Shown: positions 1-9,033, counted from the first letter of the stretch. The stretch is 64,000 nucleotides of DNA from Acinetobacter sichuanensis (GCF_003024515.2 NZ_PYIX02000009.1:48450-112449), one strand, 5' to 3'. Notes: generated by a model from the letters alone, not told the origin. A program made the numbers and translations.

Positions 1-1296
1 TTCCATATGAGTTGGCTCGCGTTTTTTGTCTGTTTCTTTGCATGGTTTGCCTGTGCACCTTTAATGCCTGTCATCGCAGGGGAATTTCATCTCACTAAAG
101 ATCAGATTGCCAATATCAACATTGCTGCTGTCGCCATCACCATTTTGGTTCGTTTAATGGTTGGACCACTGTGTGATAAATACGGTCCACGTAAAACCTA
201 CACTGCATTATTGATCATTGGCAGTATTCCTGTTTTTGGTGTGGCATGCGCCAATAGTTATGAATCTTTTCTCTTTTTCCGCTTATTGATCGGGGCGATT
301 GGGGCGAGTTTTGTGATTACCCAATATCACACAAGCATCATGTTTGCGCCGAATGTGGTCGGGACTGCCAATGCCACCACAGCAGGTTGGGGCAATGCAG
401 GTGGTGGTGCCACACAAGCTTTAATGCCGTTAATGCTCAGTGCTTTGGTGATGTTTGGCGTTGAACAAGCGATGGGATGGCGAGTGGCGCTAATCGTTCC
501 GGGTGTGATGATGCTGATTGTGGGGGTAATGTATTGGACATTTACCCAAGACTGTCCACAAGGTGACTTTAAGGAACTGCGTGCGCAAGGCGTACATGTC
601 GGTAGCGATAAAAAAGGCGGTGTTGCGATTTTAAAACATGCTGCCAAAAACTACCGTGTATGGATTTTATTTGGTGCGTATGCAGCGTGTTTCGGGATTG
701 AAATCTTCATTCATAACATTGTGGCAATGTACTACGTCGATCATTTCAGCTTTGGTTTAAAAGAAGCAGGTATGGCAGCAGGGATCTTCGGTTTACTTGC
801 GCTATTTGCCCGTGCTTTAGGTGGGATTGTTTCAGACAAAGTGGCGACTAAAAAAGGCTTAGATGGTCGTACTAAAGTGTTGTTTGCCATGATTTTAATG
901 GAAGGTTTATTCCTCATCGTATTCTCACAAATGAATACAGCCATTTACGCCATTCTTGCGATGACTGTATTTGCTTTATTTACCCACATGGCATGTGGTG
1001 CAACCTATGCACTTGTACCATTCATTGACCGTGATGCTTTGGGCGGTGTAGCTGGCATTATTGGTGCGGGTGGTAACATCGGTGCTGTAGCAGCAGGGTT
1101 CTTACTCAAAGGCATGTTGGACATTCAAACGACATTGATGGTACTTGGCGGCTTGGTGGTGATTGCAGCAAGTTTTGTGTTGATGATTCGCTTCTCCGTT
1201 GAGCATAAAGAGAAAGAGCAAAAGTTATTTGAAGCGGCAGTACTTGAGCGTCAAAGCCTTGAGCAAGAAGCCATCAGTCTGAAAAATAGCGTTTAA
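1..1296 (+). CDS. narK: NarK/NasA-type nitrate/nitrite MFS transporter, 5' truncated by the window edge
   Basis: Major facilitator family nitrate/nitrite porter that brings nitrate into the cell for the reductases encoded just downstream. The reading frame is open to the first base of the window: two codons (Phe-His) precede the first visible ATG at 7, and the family usually reads F-H-x-S-W at this point, so the true start lies upstream and the entry is partial. Visible family features are the N-terminal FFAWF stretch, the inter-helix basic loop LCDKYGPRK, a glycine-rich GWGNAGGG segment characteristic of nitrate porters, and a second GAGGNIGA glycine-rich motif near the C-terminus. About twelve hydrophobic segments are expected and most are visible. 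The C-terminal tail is charged and cytoplasmic. nirB begins 36 bp after its stop, so the two are probably cotranscribed. Transport direction and nitrate versus nitrite preference cannot be read from sequence. Confidence 0.93.
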   Translation, partial: FHMSWLAFFVCFFAWFACAPLMPVIAGEFHLTKDQIANINIAAVAITILVRLMVGPLCDKYGPRKTYTALLIIGSIPVFGVACANSYESFLFFRLLIGAIGASFVITQYHTSIMFAPNVVGTANATTAGWGNAGGGATQALMPLMLSALVMFGVEQAMGWRVALIVPGVMMLIVGVMYWTFTQDCPQGDFKELRAQGVHVGSDKKGGVAILKHAAKNYRVWILFGAYAACFGIEIFIHNIVAMYYVDHFSFGLKEAGMAAGIFGLLALFARALGGIVSDKVATKKGLDGRTKVLFAMILMEGLFLIVFSQMNTAIYAILAMTVFALFTHMACGATYALVPFIDRDALGGVAGIIGAGGNIGAVAAGFLLKGMLDIQTTLMVLGGLVVIAASFVLMIRFSVEHKEKEQKLFEAAVLERQSLEQEAISLKNSV

Positions 1297-1332
1297 CCAC
1301 AACAATAACAACAAAATTTGAGGAGAATTGCA

Positions 1333-3879
1333 ATGAAACTAGTCATGATTGGTCACGGAATGGTCGGACACAAATTCATTGAATCTGTGTTGGAACATGC
1401 AGGTGATGAAGTTGAAATTACCATCTTGGCAGAAGAACCCCGTTTAGCCTATGACCGTGTGCATTTAACTGAATATTTCACAGGTAAATCGGCAAAAGAT
1501 TTAACTCTGTGTCGCTCAGATTTTGCCGATGCCTATGGGATTGATCTGCGTTTAAGCACCAAAGCAACAGCGATTGATACAGTCAATAAGTTGATCACCA
1601 CCAATCACGGCGATGTCATTAGCTATGACAAACTCGTTCTTGCTACAGGTTCTTATGCTTTTGTTCCACCGATTCCGGGCAATGACCGCCAAAACTGTTT
1701 TGTGTACCGCACCATTGAAGACCTAGATGCACTCAAACAAGCAAGTTTAAATGCAAAAACAGGTGTGGTGATTGGTGGTGGTTTACTCGGTTTAGAAGCA
1801 GCTAAGGCATTACGTGATCTTGATTTAGAAACCCATGTCGTTGAATTTGCACCACGTTTAATGGCGGTTCAAATTGATGATTTGGGTGGAAAAGTTCTAC
1901 GCTCTAAGATCGAAAATTTGGGGGTAAAAGTTCATACCCAAAAGGCTACTTCTTCAATTGAAGATGGCGTAAATACCACGCATGTGATGAAATTTGCGGA
2001 TGGTTCTGAGCTTGAAACCGATATTGTGCTGTTTTCAGCAGGTATTCGCCCACGTGATGAACTCGCACGAATCAGTGGTTTAGCCATTGGTGAGCGTGGC
2101 GGGATCATCATCAATGATTATTGCCAAACCTCTGATGCAGACATTTATGCGATTGGTGAATGTGCATTATGGCAAAACAAAATCTACGGTTTGGTTGCAC
2201 CGGGCTATGACATGGCACGGATTGCGGCAAAACATGTACTGCAACAAAGTTGTAATGAGTTCGCTGGTGCAGATATGAGCACTAAGCTGAAACTTATGGG
2301 TGTAGATGTTGCCTCAGTAGGTGATGCACATGCCATGACCCCAAATGCACTGAGCTATTTCTATGCTGATGAAGACACGATGGTGTATAAAAAAATCGTG
2401 GTCAATGCAGAAAAAACCAAGCTACTTGGTGCCGTGTTGGTCGGTTGTGCTAAGGAATATAACGACTTATTGCAAATGATGCTGAATGGATTGGACGTTC
2501 CCGAAAATCCTGAAAGTTTAATCATGCCCGGCTATGCACAATCATCTGCAAAATCAGGTGGAAGTGGTGTAGACCTACTACCCGACAGTGCCACCATTTG
2601 TTCATGTAATAATGTGTCTAAAGCCGATATTTGTTCAGCAATTGCGGATGGTTCAACTTCTTTAGGCGCACTGAAAAAATGCACCAAAGCAGCAACCGCA
2701 TGTGGAGGTTGTGCACCATTAGTGACTCAGGTTTTAAAATCAGAATTACAACGACAAGGGGTGACAGTCAATAATCATCTTTGTGAACACTTTGCTTATT
2801 CACGCCAAGAGTTGTATCACTTGGTACGTGTCAATGAAATCAAGACTTTTGATGATCTGATTCAACAGCATGGGCATGGTTTAGGTTGCGATATTTGTAA
2901 ACCAACGGCTGCAAATATTCTCGCTTCCTGTTGGAATGACTTTGTGCTGAAACCAAGCCACGCAGGGCTTCAAGACAGTAATGACTACTATCTTGGTAAC
3001 ATTCAAAAAGATGGTTCTTATTCGGTTGTGCCGCGTATGGCAGGCGGTGAAGTGACACCTGATGGTTTGATTGCGATTGGTCAAATTGCCAAAGAATATG
3101 GTTTATATACCAAACTGACAAGTGGTCAGCGTGTGGATATGTTTGGCGCACAATTGCATCAACTGCCTGAAATTTGGAAAAAACTGATTGATGCAGGTTT
3201 TGAATCAGGTCATGCCTACGGTAAATCATTACGTACAGTCAAATCCTGTGTCGGTAGTACATGGTGCCGCTATGGTGTGGATGATTCTGTCGGTTTAGCC
3301 ATTTTCCTTGAAAATCGCTACAAGGGTTTACGTTCACCACATAAACTCAAAATGGCTGTTTCAGGTTGTACCCGTGAATGTGCCGAAGCACAAAGTAAAG
3401 ATGTCGGTGTGATTGCGACTGAGAAAGGTTGGAATTTATATGTTTGTGGCAATGGTGGGATGAAACCACGCCATGCCGAACTGCTTGCTTCTGACTTAGA
3501 TACCCAAACGCTCATCAAATATATCGACCGATTCTTTATGTTCTATATCCAAACGGCGGATCGTTTGCAACGGACTTCTGTGTGGCGCGACAACATGGAA
3601 GGTGGTTTGGATTATCTCAAAGATGTAGTGGTCAATGATTCTTTAGGAGTCGCTACCGAACTTGAACGCCGTATGAGTCATGTGGTCGGGACTTACCAAG
3701 ATGAATGGCGTACTGCAGTTGAAGACCCTGAAGTGCGTAAACGTTTTGTCACCTTTATCAATGCCAAAGCGGAACAACAACAAGATCCACATATCCAATT
3801 TGCAGAGGTTCGTGGGCAAATTCGCCCAAAAACCGAAGCTGAACGTGATGTGAGTCGTATTCCTGTGGTTGAGGCTTAA
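1333..3879 (+). CDS. nirB: Assimilatory nitrite reductase [NAD(P)H], large subunit NirB
   Basis: Reduces nitrite to ammonium with six electrons from NAD(P)H in the cytoplasm. The ATG at 1333 (848 aa) is chosen over an in-frame TTG at 1318 because an AGGAG lies at 1321-1325 with 7 nt spacing. Domain order: FAD/NAD(P)H oxidoreductase (residues 1 to about 300, with a second glycine-rich GGGLLGLEAA at about 150), a BFD-like [2Fe-2S] domain with Cys423, Cys425, Cys457 and Cys460, then the ferredoxin-like half domain and the sirohaem/[4Fe-4S] domain with Cys639-x5-Cys645 and Cys679-x3-Cys683. All key ligands are present and the length is normal for the family. Its partner NirD is the N-terminal part of the next gene. 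A 228-bp gap holding a palindromic repeat separates them, so cotranscription is likely but not certain. Confidence 0.96.
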   Translation: MKLVMIGHGMVGHKFIESVLEHAGDEVEITILAEEPRLAYDRVHLTEYFTGKSAKDLTLCRSDFADAYGIDLRLSTKATAIDTVNKLITTNHGDVISYDKLVLATGSYAFVPPIPGNDRQNCFVYRTIEDLDALKQASLNAKTGVVIGGGLLGLEAAKALRDLDLETHVVEFAPRLMAVQIDDLGGKVLRSKIENLGVKVHTQKATSSIEDGVNTTHVMKFADGSELETDIVLFSAGIRPRDELARISGLAIGERGGIIINDYCQTSDADIYAIGECALWQNKIYGLVAPGYDMARIAAKHVLQQSCNEFAGADMSTKLKLMGVDVASVGDAHAMTPNALSYFYADEDTMVYKKIVVNAEKTKLLGAVLVGCAKEYNDLLQMMLNGLDVPENPESLIMPGYAQSSAKSGGSGVDLLPDSATICSCNNVSKADICSAIADGSTSLGALKKCTKAATACGGCAPLVTQVLKSELQRQGVTVNNHLCEHFAYSRQELYHLVRVNEIKTFDDLIQQHGHGLGCDICKPTAANILASCWNDFVLKPSHAGLQDSNDYYLGNIQKDGSYSVVPRMAGGEVTPDGLIAIGQIAKEYGLYTKLTSGQRVDMFGAQLHQLPEIWKKLIDAGFESGHAYGKSLRTVKSCVGSTWCRYGVDDSVGLAIFLENRYKGLRSPHKLKMAVSGCTRECAEAQSKDVGVIATEKGWNLYVCGNGGMKPRHAELLASDLDTQTLIKYIDRFFMFYIQTADRLQRTSVWRDNMEGGLDYLKDVVVNDSLGVATELERRMSHVVGTYQDEWRTAVEDPEVRKRFVTFINAKAEQQQDPHIQFAEVRGQIRPKTEAERDVSRIPVVEA

Positions 3880-3993
3880 TGAAAGCAATAGAAAACTTGC
3901 AAAAGTTAAAATGAAAATTTTCCATTTTTCAAATTAAAAGTGCCTGCTCATATACCAAATATGATAGGAACACAGCTTTAGGGGGGGCGAATA

Positions 3994-4025
3994 CCTCACC
4001 CTAACCCTCTCCTCATAGGAGAGGG
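3994..4025. repeat. REP-like palindromic repeat, copy 1
   Basis: Between nirB and the NirD fusion. A perfect 9-bp inverted repeat (CCCTCTCCT at 4005-4013, loop CAT, AGGAGAGGG at 4017-4025) is preceded by CCTCACCCTAA. A close variant lies at 5772-5800 after the next gene. Such CCCTCTCC palindromes are common intergenic elements in gammaproteobacteria. It could form a stem in mRNA, but no T-tract follows on the + strand, so terminator function is not supported. Confidence 0.75.
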
Positions 4026-4107
4026 AACCTAAATCTGAAATGAATTGATGGATAAAGAACTTAAGCAAGAGATCTAAAAAGCTAAAGAGTGGAAAGAGGA
4101 ACATAAG

Positions 4108-5730
4108 ATGACAATTTTAAAAGAAATGAATGATTTAGATTGGATTGATATTTGTAGTTTGGAAGACATTACCGCAAATACAGGTGTTGGCGCGTTGATT
4201 GAAAACCAACAAATTGCCATTTTCCGTGTGGGTTCTGAAAAGCGTGTTTATGCGCTCAGCAACCAAGATCCATTTAGTAAAGCTTTTGTGATGGCTCGTG
4301 GCATCATTGGTGATGTGCAAGGCGAACGTGTGATTGCTTCACCCATTTACAAACAGCATTTCAGCTTGGCAACAGGGCGTTGTTTGGAAGATAAAGAGCA
4401 AAAATTGTTGGTTTTTCCGAGCAAAATTGAAAATGGTCGAGTGATGATTAGCCCGACACCACAAAAAACTTATATTACCAATAACGGCACTTCACAGGAA
4501 AAAATGAAGTTGGTGTTAATTGGCAATGGTTTGGCAGGTATGCGTTGTCTTGAAGATTTGCTTGATATGGCACCTGATCGTTATGAAGTCACGGTGATTG
4601 GTGAAGAGCCGTGGGGCAACTATAACCGCATTATGTTATCGCCTGTATTGTCAGGAGATAAAACCATTGAAGACATTATGTTGCACCCACATGCATGGTA
4701 TAGCGATAAAAATATTCGCTTTATTGCAGGTGATGCAGCGGTGCGTATCGACCGTCCTCGTAAGCAGATTTATACCGAAAAAGGTTTAATGGTGGATTAT
4801 GACCGACTGATTTTAGCCACAGGTTCGAAACCATTTGTGCCACCTGTTAAGGGTGCAGATTTGGAGGGTGTGATCAGTTTCCGTGATATTTATGATGTCA
4901 ATAAAATGCTCGATTATTGTCAGTCTAAACAAAATGCGGTTGTGATTGGTGGTGGTCTTTTAGGTTTAGAAGCCGCTTATGGTTTAAAACAACGTGGTAT
5001 GAATGTCACGGTTTTGCATTTGATGGATCGCATTATGGAACGCCAACTCGATGGTAAAGCGAGTCAAATGTTAAAAACCTCGATTGAGCAAAAGGGTATT
5101 CGCATTATTACTGAAGCCAATACTGAAGAATTAATGGGTGAAAATGGTCATGTAACGCATGTTCGACTTAAAGATGGAACAATTCTAAGTGCAGATTTGG
5201 TGGTCTTTGCTGTGGGTATTCGCCCAAATATGGCTTTGGCACAAAGTGCGGGCTTGCGTTGTAATCGTGGCGTGTTGGTCAATGACACTATGCAAACTTA
5301 TGACCCAAGCATTTATGCAGTAGGTGAATGTATTGAGCATCGTCAGCAAACATTTGGTTTAGTTGAGCCTTTATGGGGTCAAGCCTTTATTTGTGCCTCG
5401 CATTTGGCAGAGCATGGCAGTCTGACCTTTAAAGCACCAACTGTTCCGACACAGTTAAAAGTCAGTGGCTGTGATGTGTTTTCAGCAGGCAGAATTGATC
5501 TTGAAAAGAATACTGATGAGGAGTTTGAAGACATCGTGTTGAATGATGAAAAACGTCAGATTTATAAACGCATTATTATTCAAAAAGATAAAGTCATTGG
5601 CGCGGTGTTGTTTGGTGATACTGAAGATGGTACTTGGTATGCAGAATTGATTTCGGATCAAACCTCTATTTCTTCGATTCGTAATAAATTGCTGTTTGGT
5701 AAGGATTTTGCTTTGAAGAAGGCAGGGTGA
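4108..5730 (+). CDS. NirD-like nitrite reductase small subunit fused to an FAD/NAD(P)H oxidoreductase
   Basis: Two proteins in one. Residues 1 to about 115 match NirD, the Rieske-fold small subunit of NADH-nitrite reductase: the NQDPF, RGIIG and ASP-x-x-KQ-x-F segments are present. As in NirD, the Cys/His iron-sulfur ligands of true Rieske proteins are absent. From about residue 131 (the KLVLIGNGLAG Rossmann motif) to 540 it is a flavoprotein of the NirB N-terminal/NasC type, with ATGSKPFVPP, an NAD(P)-binding GGGLLGLEAA and a VGEC FAD motif. The flavin part probably feeds electrons to NasA, as NasC/NasB do in other bacteria, while the NirD part would assist NirB; this division of labour is inference. 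The start at 4108 has an AGAGGA Shine-Dalgarno at 4094-4099. The usual order nirB-nirD-nasA supports the role. Confidence 0.9.
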   Translation: MTILKEMNDLDWIDICSLEDITANTGVGALIENQQIAIFRVGSEKRVYALSNQDPFSKAFVMARGIIGDVQGERVIASPIYKQHFSLATGRCLEDKEQKLLVFPSKIENGRVMISPTPQKTYITNNGTSQEKMKLVLIGNGLAGMRCLEDLLDMAPDRYEVTVIGEEPWGNYNRIMLSPVLSGDKTIEDIMLHPHAWYSDKNIRFIAGDAAVRIDRPRKQIYTEKGLMVDYDRLILATGSKPFVPPVKGADLEGVISFRDIYDVNKMLDYCQSKQNAVVIGGGLLGLEAAYGLKQRGMNVTVLHLMDRIMERQLDGKASQMLKTSIEQKGIRIITEANTEELMGENGHVTHVRLKDGTILSADLVVFAVGIRPNMALAQSAGLRCNRGVLVNDTMQTYDPSIYAVGECIEHRQQTFGLVEPLWGQAFICASHLAEHGSLTFKAPTVPTQLKVSGCDVFSAGRIDLEKNTDEEFEDIVLNDEKRQIYKRIIIQKDKVIGAVLFGDTEDGTWYAELISDQTSISSIRNKLLFGKDFALKKAG

Positions 5731-5771
5731 TGTTTTTTTAACTTAGATGAGAAATCGATTTAATTAAACTA

Positions 5772-5800
5772 CCTCCCCTAACCCCTCCTGAAAGGAGGGG
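5772..5800. repeat. REP-like palindromic repeat, copy 2
   Basis: A perfect 8-bp inverted repeat (CCCCTCCT at 5782-5789, loop GAA, AGGAGGGG at 5793-5800) is preceded by CCTCCCCTAA. It is a variant of the element at 3994-4025 on the other side of the NirD-fusion gene, so that gene is flanked by both copies. A short T-rich stretch follows within about 10 bp on the + strand, so it may also act as a weak terminator. Confidence 0.7.
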
Positions 5801-5835
5801 GATAGATTTTCTAATAGTTAATTTGATACACGAAA

Positions 5836-6022
5836 ACGTCATTCACAACTGTCCGAGACAGGACTACTTCTGAAAATTAATGTTTCTGTGAATAGTTTGC
5901 GATATAGACGGAATAGAACGAGTTTTGTGAATGACAATGGTTTTGCCTACTTTTCCCGTAAGAAAAGTAGGTCGAACCGAAGGTTAAGCTTGAAATATAA
6001 ACATAGTAGAAAAGACACCGTT
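5836..6022 (+). repeat. Dispersed structured repeat (about 190 bp), copy A, upstream of nasA
   Basis: Aligns over roughly 185-195 bp with the reverse complement of 22440-22628. Four helices are visible: an outer 11-bp stem (GTCATTCACAA at 5838-5848 with TTGTGAATGAC at 5925-5935), a small hairpin inside it (CTGTC-CGA-GACAG, 5849-5861), a 10-bp hairpin (CCTACTTTTC at 5946-5955, six-base loop, GAAAAGTAGG at 5962-5971) and a 4-bp hairpin (AACC-GAA-GGTT, 5975-5985). In the other copy each helix keeps pairing through changes on both arms. The element ends about 30 bp before the nasA start. Open reading frames crossing it, including an upstream GTG extension of nasA at 5888, are by-products of the repeat. 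Confidence 0.85.
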
Positions 6023-6052
6023 TTGAACGATTTAACAGGAGCACAGCAGAAA

Positions 6053-8842
6053 ATGAACACTATCCCTGTAATGGAACTGCATAGCTCCACAGAAAATAAA
6101 ACGACGACCACCCAAACCACGTGCCCTTACTGTGGTGTGGGGTGTGGGGTGACTGCAACAGTTGAAAAAACAGTGCTTGGGCAAAAAGTGTCTGTGGTGG
6201 GTGATGTCAATCATCCCTCAGATTATGGAAAACTCTGCATTAAAGGCAGTAATTTAGCAGATACAGTAGGTTTAGAAACTCGTGTATTACATCCTATGAT
6301 TGGGCGAAAGACAGAAAACTTAGAATCACGTCAAATTACAGATTGGGATACTGCAACAGATTTAATTGCCAATAAATTTCAGCAGTGTATTGATGAATAT
6401 GGAAGTGACAGCATCGCTTTTTATGTATCAGGGCAATTGCTGACTGAAGACTATTATGTGGTGAATAAATTCGTCAAAGGTTATTTGGGTACAGCAAACA
6501 TTGATACCAATTCAAGACTGTGTATGTCCTCTGCCGTTGCAGCGCATAAACGCGCCTTTGGTGAAGACTTGGTTCCTGCAAGTTATGAGGATTTTGAACA
6601 CACAGATATGGTGGTTTTGGTGGGTTCAAATACCGCTTGGTGTCATCCCGTGTTGTATCAACGGATTATGCAAGCCAAAGAAAAGCGTGACTTATTTGTA
6701 GTGGTGATCGACCCGCGTTTTACCGCAACCTGTGAAACTGCTGATTTACATTTACCGATTTTGATCGGTCAGGATGTTTCTCTTTTTAATGGATTAGTAC
6801 AATATTTACATCAACATGGTTATGAAGATCATGAATTTATTCAAGACCATACGCAAGGTTTAGATGCACTATTAGACAGTTCACAACCTGAATCTAACAT
6901 TGAAAATGTTGCCTTAAAAACAGGAATTTCACTCGAAAAATTACAATTATTCTTTGAAAAATTCGCCCAAACAGAAAAAGTCATGACTCTATTTTCCATG
7001 GGGGTCAATCAATCTTCTCGTGGTGTCGATAAAGCCAATAGCATTATTAATTGTCATTTATTCACAGGGAAAATAGGCAAGTTGGGCGCTGCGCCATTTT
7101 CTATGACAGGGCAACCGAATGCGATGGGAGGGCGTGAAGTTGGCGGACTAGCCAATATGCTTGCTGCGCATATGGATTTGGATAATTTGCAACATCAACA
7201 ACTTGTACAAAATTTTTGGAACAGTCCAAGTATTGCCACGAAATTCGGTTTAAAAGCTGTGGATCTTTTTGAAGCGGTTGAAAGTGGAAAAATTAAAGCC
7301 ATTTGGATTATGGCGACTAATCCTGTAGTGAGTTTACCGAATGCAGATCAGGTCAAACGAGCCTTAGAAAAATGTGAATTTATTGTGGTTTCAGATATTT
7401 GCCAAGATACGGATACCACGCAATATGCAGACGTTTTATTACCTGCACTCGGTTGGGGTGAGAAAGACGGTACGGTAACCAATTCAGAACGTCGTATTTC
7501 AAGGCAACGGGCTTTTTTAGCTGAACCTGAACAAGCCAAAGCAGATTGGTGGGCAGTTGCTCAAGTGGCGAAAAAAATGGGATTTTCAGGTTTTGATTTT
7601 GCAAATAGCCATGAGATTTTTATAGAACATGCGCAATTATCGGCTTATCAAAATGCGGAAATTTCACAGCGTTCAAAGACTGAAAATTTTCGATATTTCA
7701 ATTTGCAAGGTTTAACTGAACTTTCATTGTCCGAATATAATAATCTTGAGCCTGTGCAATGGCCTATTATTCAAAAAAATCAATCGAATACGAAATATGC
7801 ACAACTGTTTGCAAATGGTCAATTTAGCCATGTGGATGCTAAGGCAAAATTTATTGCTACTGCTGCTATAGATCCAATGCATTCAACCAATTCTGAATAT
7901 CCCTTAATTTTAAATACAGGGCGGATTCGTGACCAATGGCATACCATGACACGAACGGGGTTGTCGGCAAATTTAAGCACACATAAAGCAGAACCTTTTT
8001 GTGAAATTCATCCTCACGATGCTTTGAAATATGGCTTAAAAGAAGGGGAATTGGTTGAAGTAAAATCGGCTTGGGGACAGTGCGTATTGCGTGTGATGTT
8101 AAGCGACAATATTCGTCGTGGGCAGGTCTTTGCACCGATTCATTGGAATGATCAATTTGCTTCGGATGCTCGGATTGGCAAAGTGGTCAATCCTGTAGTG
8201 GACGCGATTTCAGGAGAACCTGAGTTTAAACATACACCTGTGATGATTCAGCCATTTTATACCCAATGGCAAGGCGTGTTTTATGTACGCAAAGGTTTTG
8301 AGCATATTGTCAAAAGTCCAATTGAAAATACGGTGTGGTGGACAAAGATTCAAACGGCAAAAGCGGTGCGTTATGAATTGGCTGATCGTCGTCGTTTTAC
8401 TCAAACCACAGAACATTTAAAACAACTTTTACCCTTTGAAGATGAAAGTTTTGAATGGTTGAATCTTGAAGATCAAACTGCACAGATCAGTCATAGTGTG
8501 GTGTTGAAAGATGGTCAACTCATTGCAAGCTTGTATATTGCGCCCAAAGCATTGTTACCTGATCGGGATTGGGTGGCGAGTTTATTTAAACGTGAACGCT
8601 TAAGTGCGATGCATCGTAAGGCTTTGCTTGCAGGACAAGCTATGTCAATGGGCAATAATGAAGGTGCTTTGGTATGTAGTTGTTTTAAAGTCGGTAAAAA
8701 TCGGATTATTGCAACCATTAAAGAAAAAAATATCAGCAATGAAAAGCAATTCACAGCGTGTTTAAAAGCAGGGGGCAATTGTGGTTCGTGTTTACCTGAA
8801 ATTCGCGGTTTGATTAAAGCGTGTCAACTAGAAGATATATAG
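6053..8842 (+). CDS. nasA: Assimilatory nitrate reductase, catalytic subunit NasA
   Basis: Molybdenum enzyme (bis-MGD, DMSO reductase family) that reduces nitrate to nitrite in the cytoplasm; nitrite then goes to NirB. The frame is open from a GTG at 5888, but that extension translates the dispersed repeat. The ATG at 6053 (929 aa), with AGGAG at 6037-6041, places the [4Fe-4S] motif normally near the N-terminus: Cys24-x2-Cys27-x3-Cys31 and Cys62. Molybdopterin-binding segments follow (SRLCMSSA, SNTAWCHPV, GQPNAMGGREVGG, ATNPVVSLPNA), then the MGD-binding C-terminal domain (LNTGRIRDQWHTMTRTG). The last 55 residues form a BFD-like [2Fe-2S] domain with Cys875, Cys877, Cys910 and Cys913, typical of NasA proteins taking electrons from a flavin subunit, here probably the preceding NirD-fusion protein. 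Confidence 0.95.
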   Translation: MNTIPVMELHSSTENKTTTTQTTCPYCGVGCGVTATVEKTVLGQKVSVVGDVNHPSDYGKLCIKGSNLADTVGLETRVLHPMIGRKTENLESRQITDWDTATDLIANKFQQCIDEYGSDSIAFYVSGQLLTEDYYVVNKFVKGYLGTANIDTNSRLCMSSAVAAHKRAFGEDLVPASYEDFEHTDMVVLVGSNTAWCHPVLYQRIMQAKEKRDLFVVVIDPRFTATCETADLHLPILIGQDVSLFNGLVQYLHQHGYEDHEFIQDHTQGLDALLDSSQPESNIENVALKTGISLEKLQLFFEKFAQTEKVMTLFSMGVNQSSRGVDKANSIINCHLFTGKIGKLGAAPFSMTGQPNAMGGREVGGLANMLAAHMDLDNLQHQQLVQNFWNSPSIATKFGLKAVDLFEAVESGKIKAIWIMATNPVVSLPNADQVKRALEKCEFIVVSDICQDTDTTQYADVLLPALGWGEKDGTVTNSERRISRQRAFLAEPEQAKADWWAVAQVAKKMGFSGFDFANSHEIFIEHAQLSAYQNAEISQRSKTENFRYFNLQGLTELSLSEYNNLEPVQWPIIQKNQSNTKYAQLFANGQFSHVDAKAKFIATAAIDPMHSTNSEYPLILNTGRIRDQWHTMTRTGLSANLSTHKAEPFCEIHPHDALKYGLKEGELVEVKSAWGQCVLRVMLSDNIRRGQVFAPIHWNDQFASDARIGKVVNPVVDAISGEPEFKHTPVMIQPFYTQWQGVFYVRKGFEHIVKSPIENTVWWTKIQTAKAVRYELADRRRFTQTTEHLKQLLPFEDESFEWLNLEDQTAQISHSVVLKDGQLIASLYIAPKALLPDRDWVASLFKRERLSAMHRKALLAGQAMSMGNNEGALVCSCFKVGKNRIIATIKEKNISNEKQFTACLKAGGNCGSCLPEIRGLIKACQLEDI

Positions 8843-8927
8843 TCTATTTTATAGCCAGTGGAAAATGGGAAAGATTAAGTGATGATTTAGTCTTTCTCGA
8901 CATCACGGCTATCATTTTATAACTATA
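8838..8927 (+). other. Nested inverted repeats after nasA, possible terminator or structured 3' end
   Basis: Overlaps the nasA stop codon. Arms fold concentrically: TATAGT (8838-8843) with ACTATA (8922-8927), ATAGCC (8851-8856) with GGCTAT (8907-8912), and an inner 10-bp stem GAAAGATTAA (8869-8878) with TTAGTCTTTC (8887-8896), one G-U pair and an 8-nt loop. There is no clean T-tract after it, so a simple intrinsic terminator is not supported. Confidence 0.4.
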
Positions 8928-9033
8928 GTCATATCAACATATACAATAAAATATATTGGAACCAAAGCATACTATATATGTTCAGCATTCATGTTTAAAA
9001 TTTATTGAATTGATATTTTTGAGTTTTCACCTT

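Noticed and set aside
2840..3229. 129-codon minus-strand frame within nirB
   Set aside because: Codon composition follows the reverse of nirB, which has strong family evidence throughout this region.
5946..5971. ANTAR/NasT-type antiterminator hairpin before nasA
   Set aside because: The stem has a six-base loop as in ANTAR targets, but the loop is CCGTAA with C at position 1 instead of A, and the second matching hexaloop stem is not present; the hairpin belongs to the dispersed repeat.
5888..6052. N-terminal extension of NasA from a GTG
   Set aside because: It is a translation of the dispersed repeat, has no Shine-Dalgarno at the GTG and puts noise before the iron-sulfur motif.
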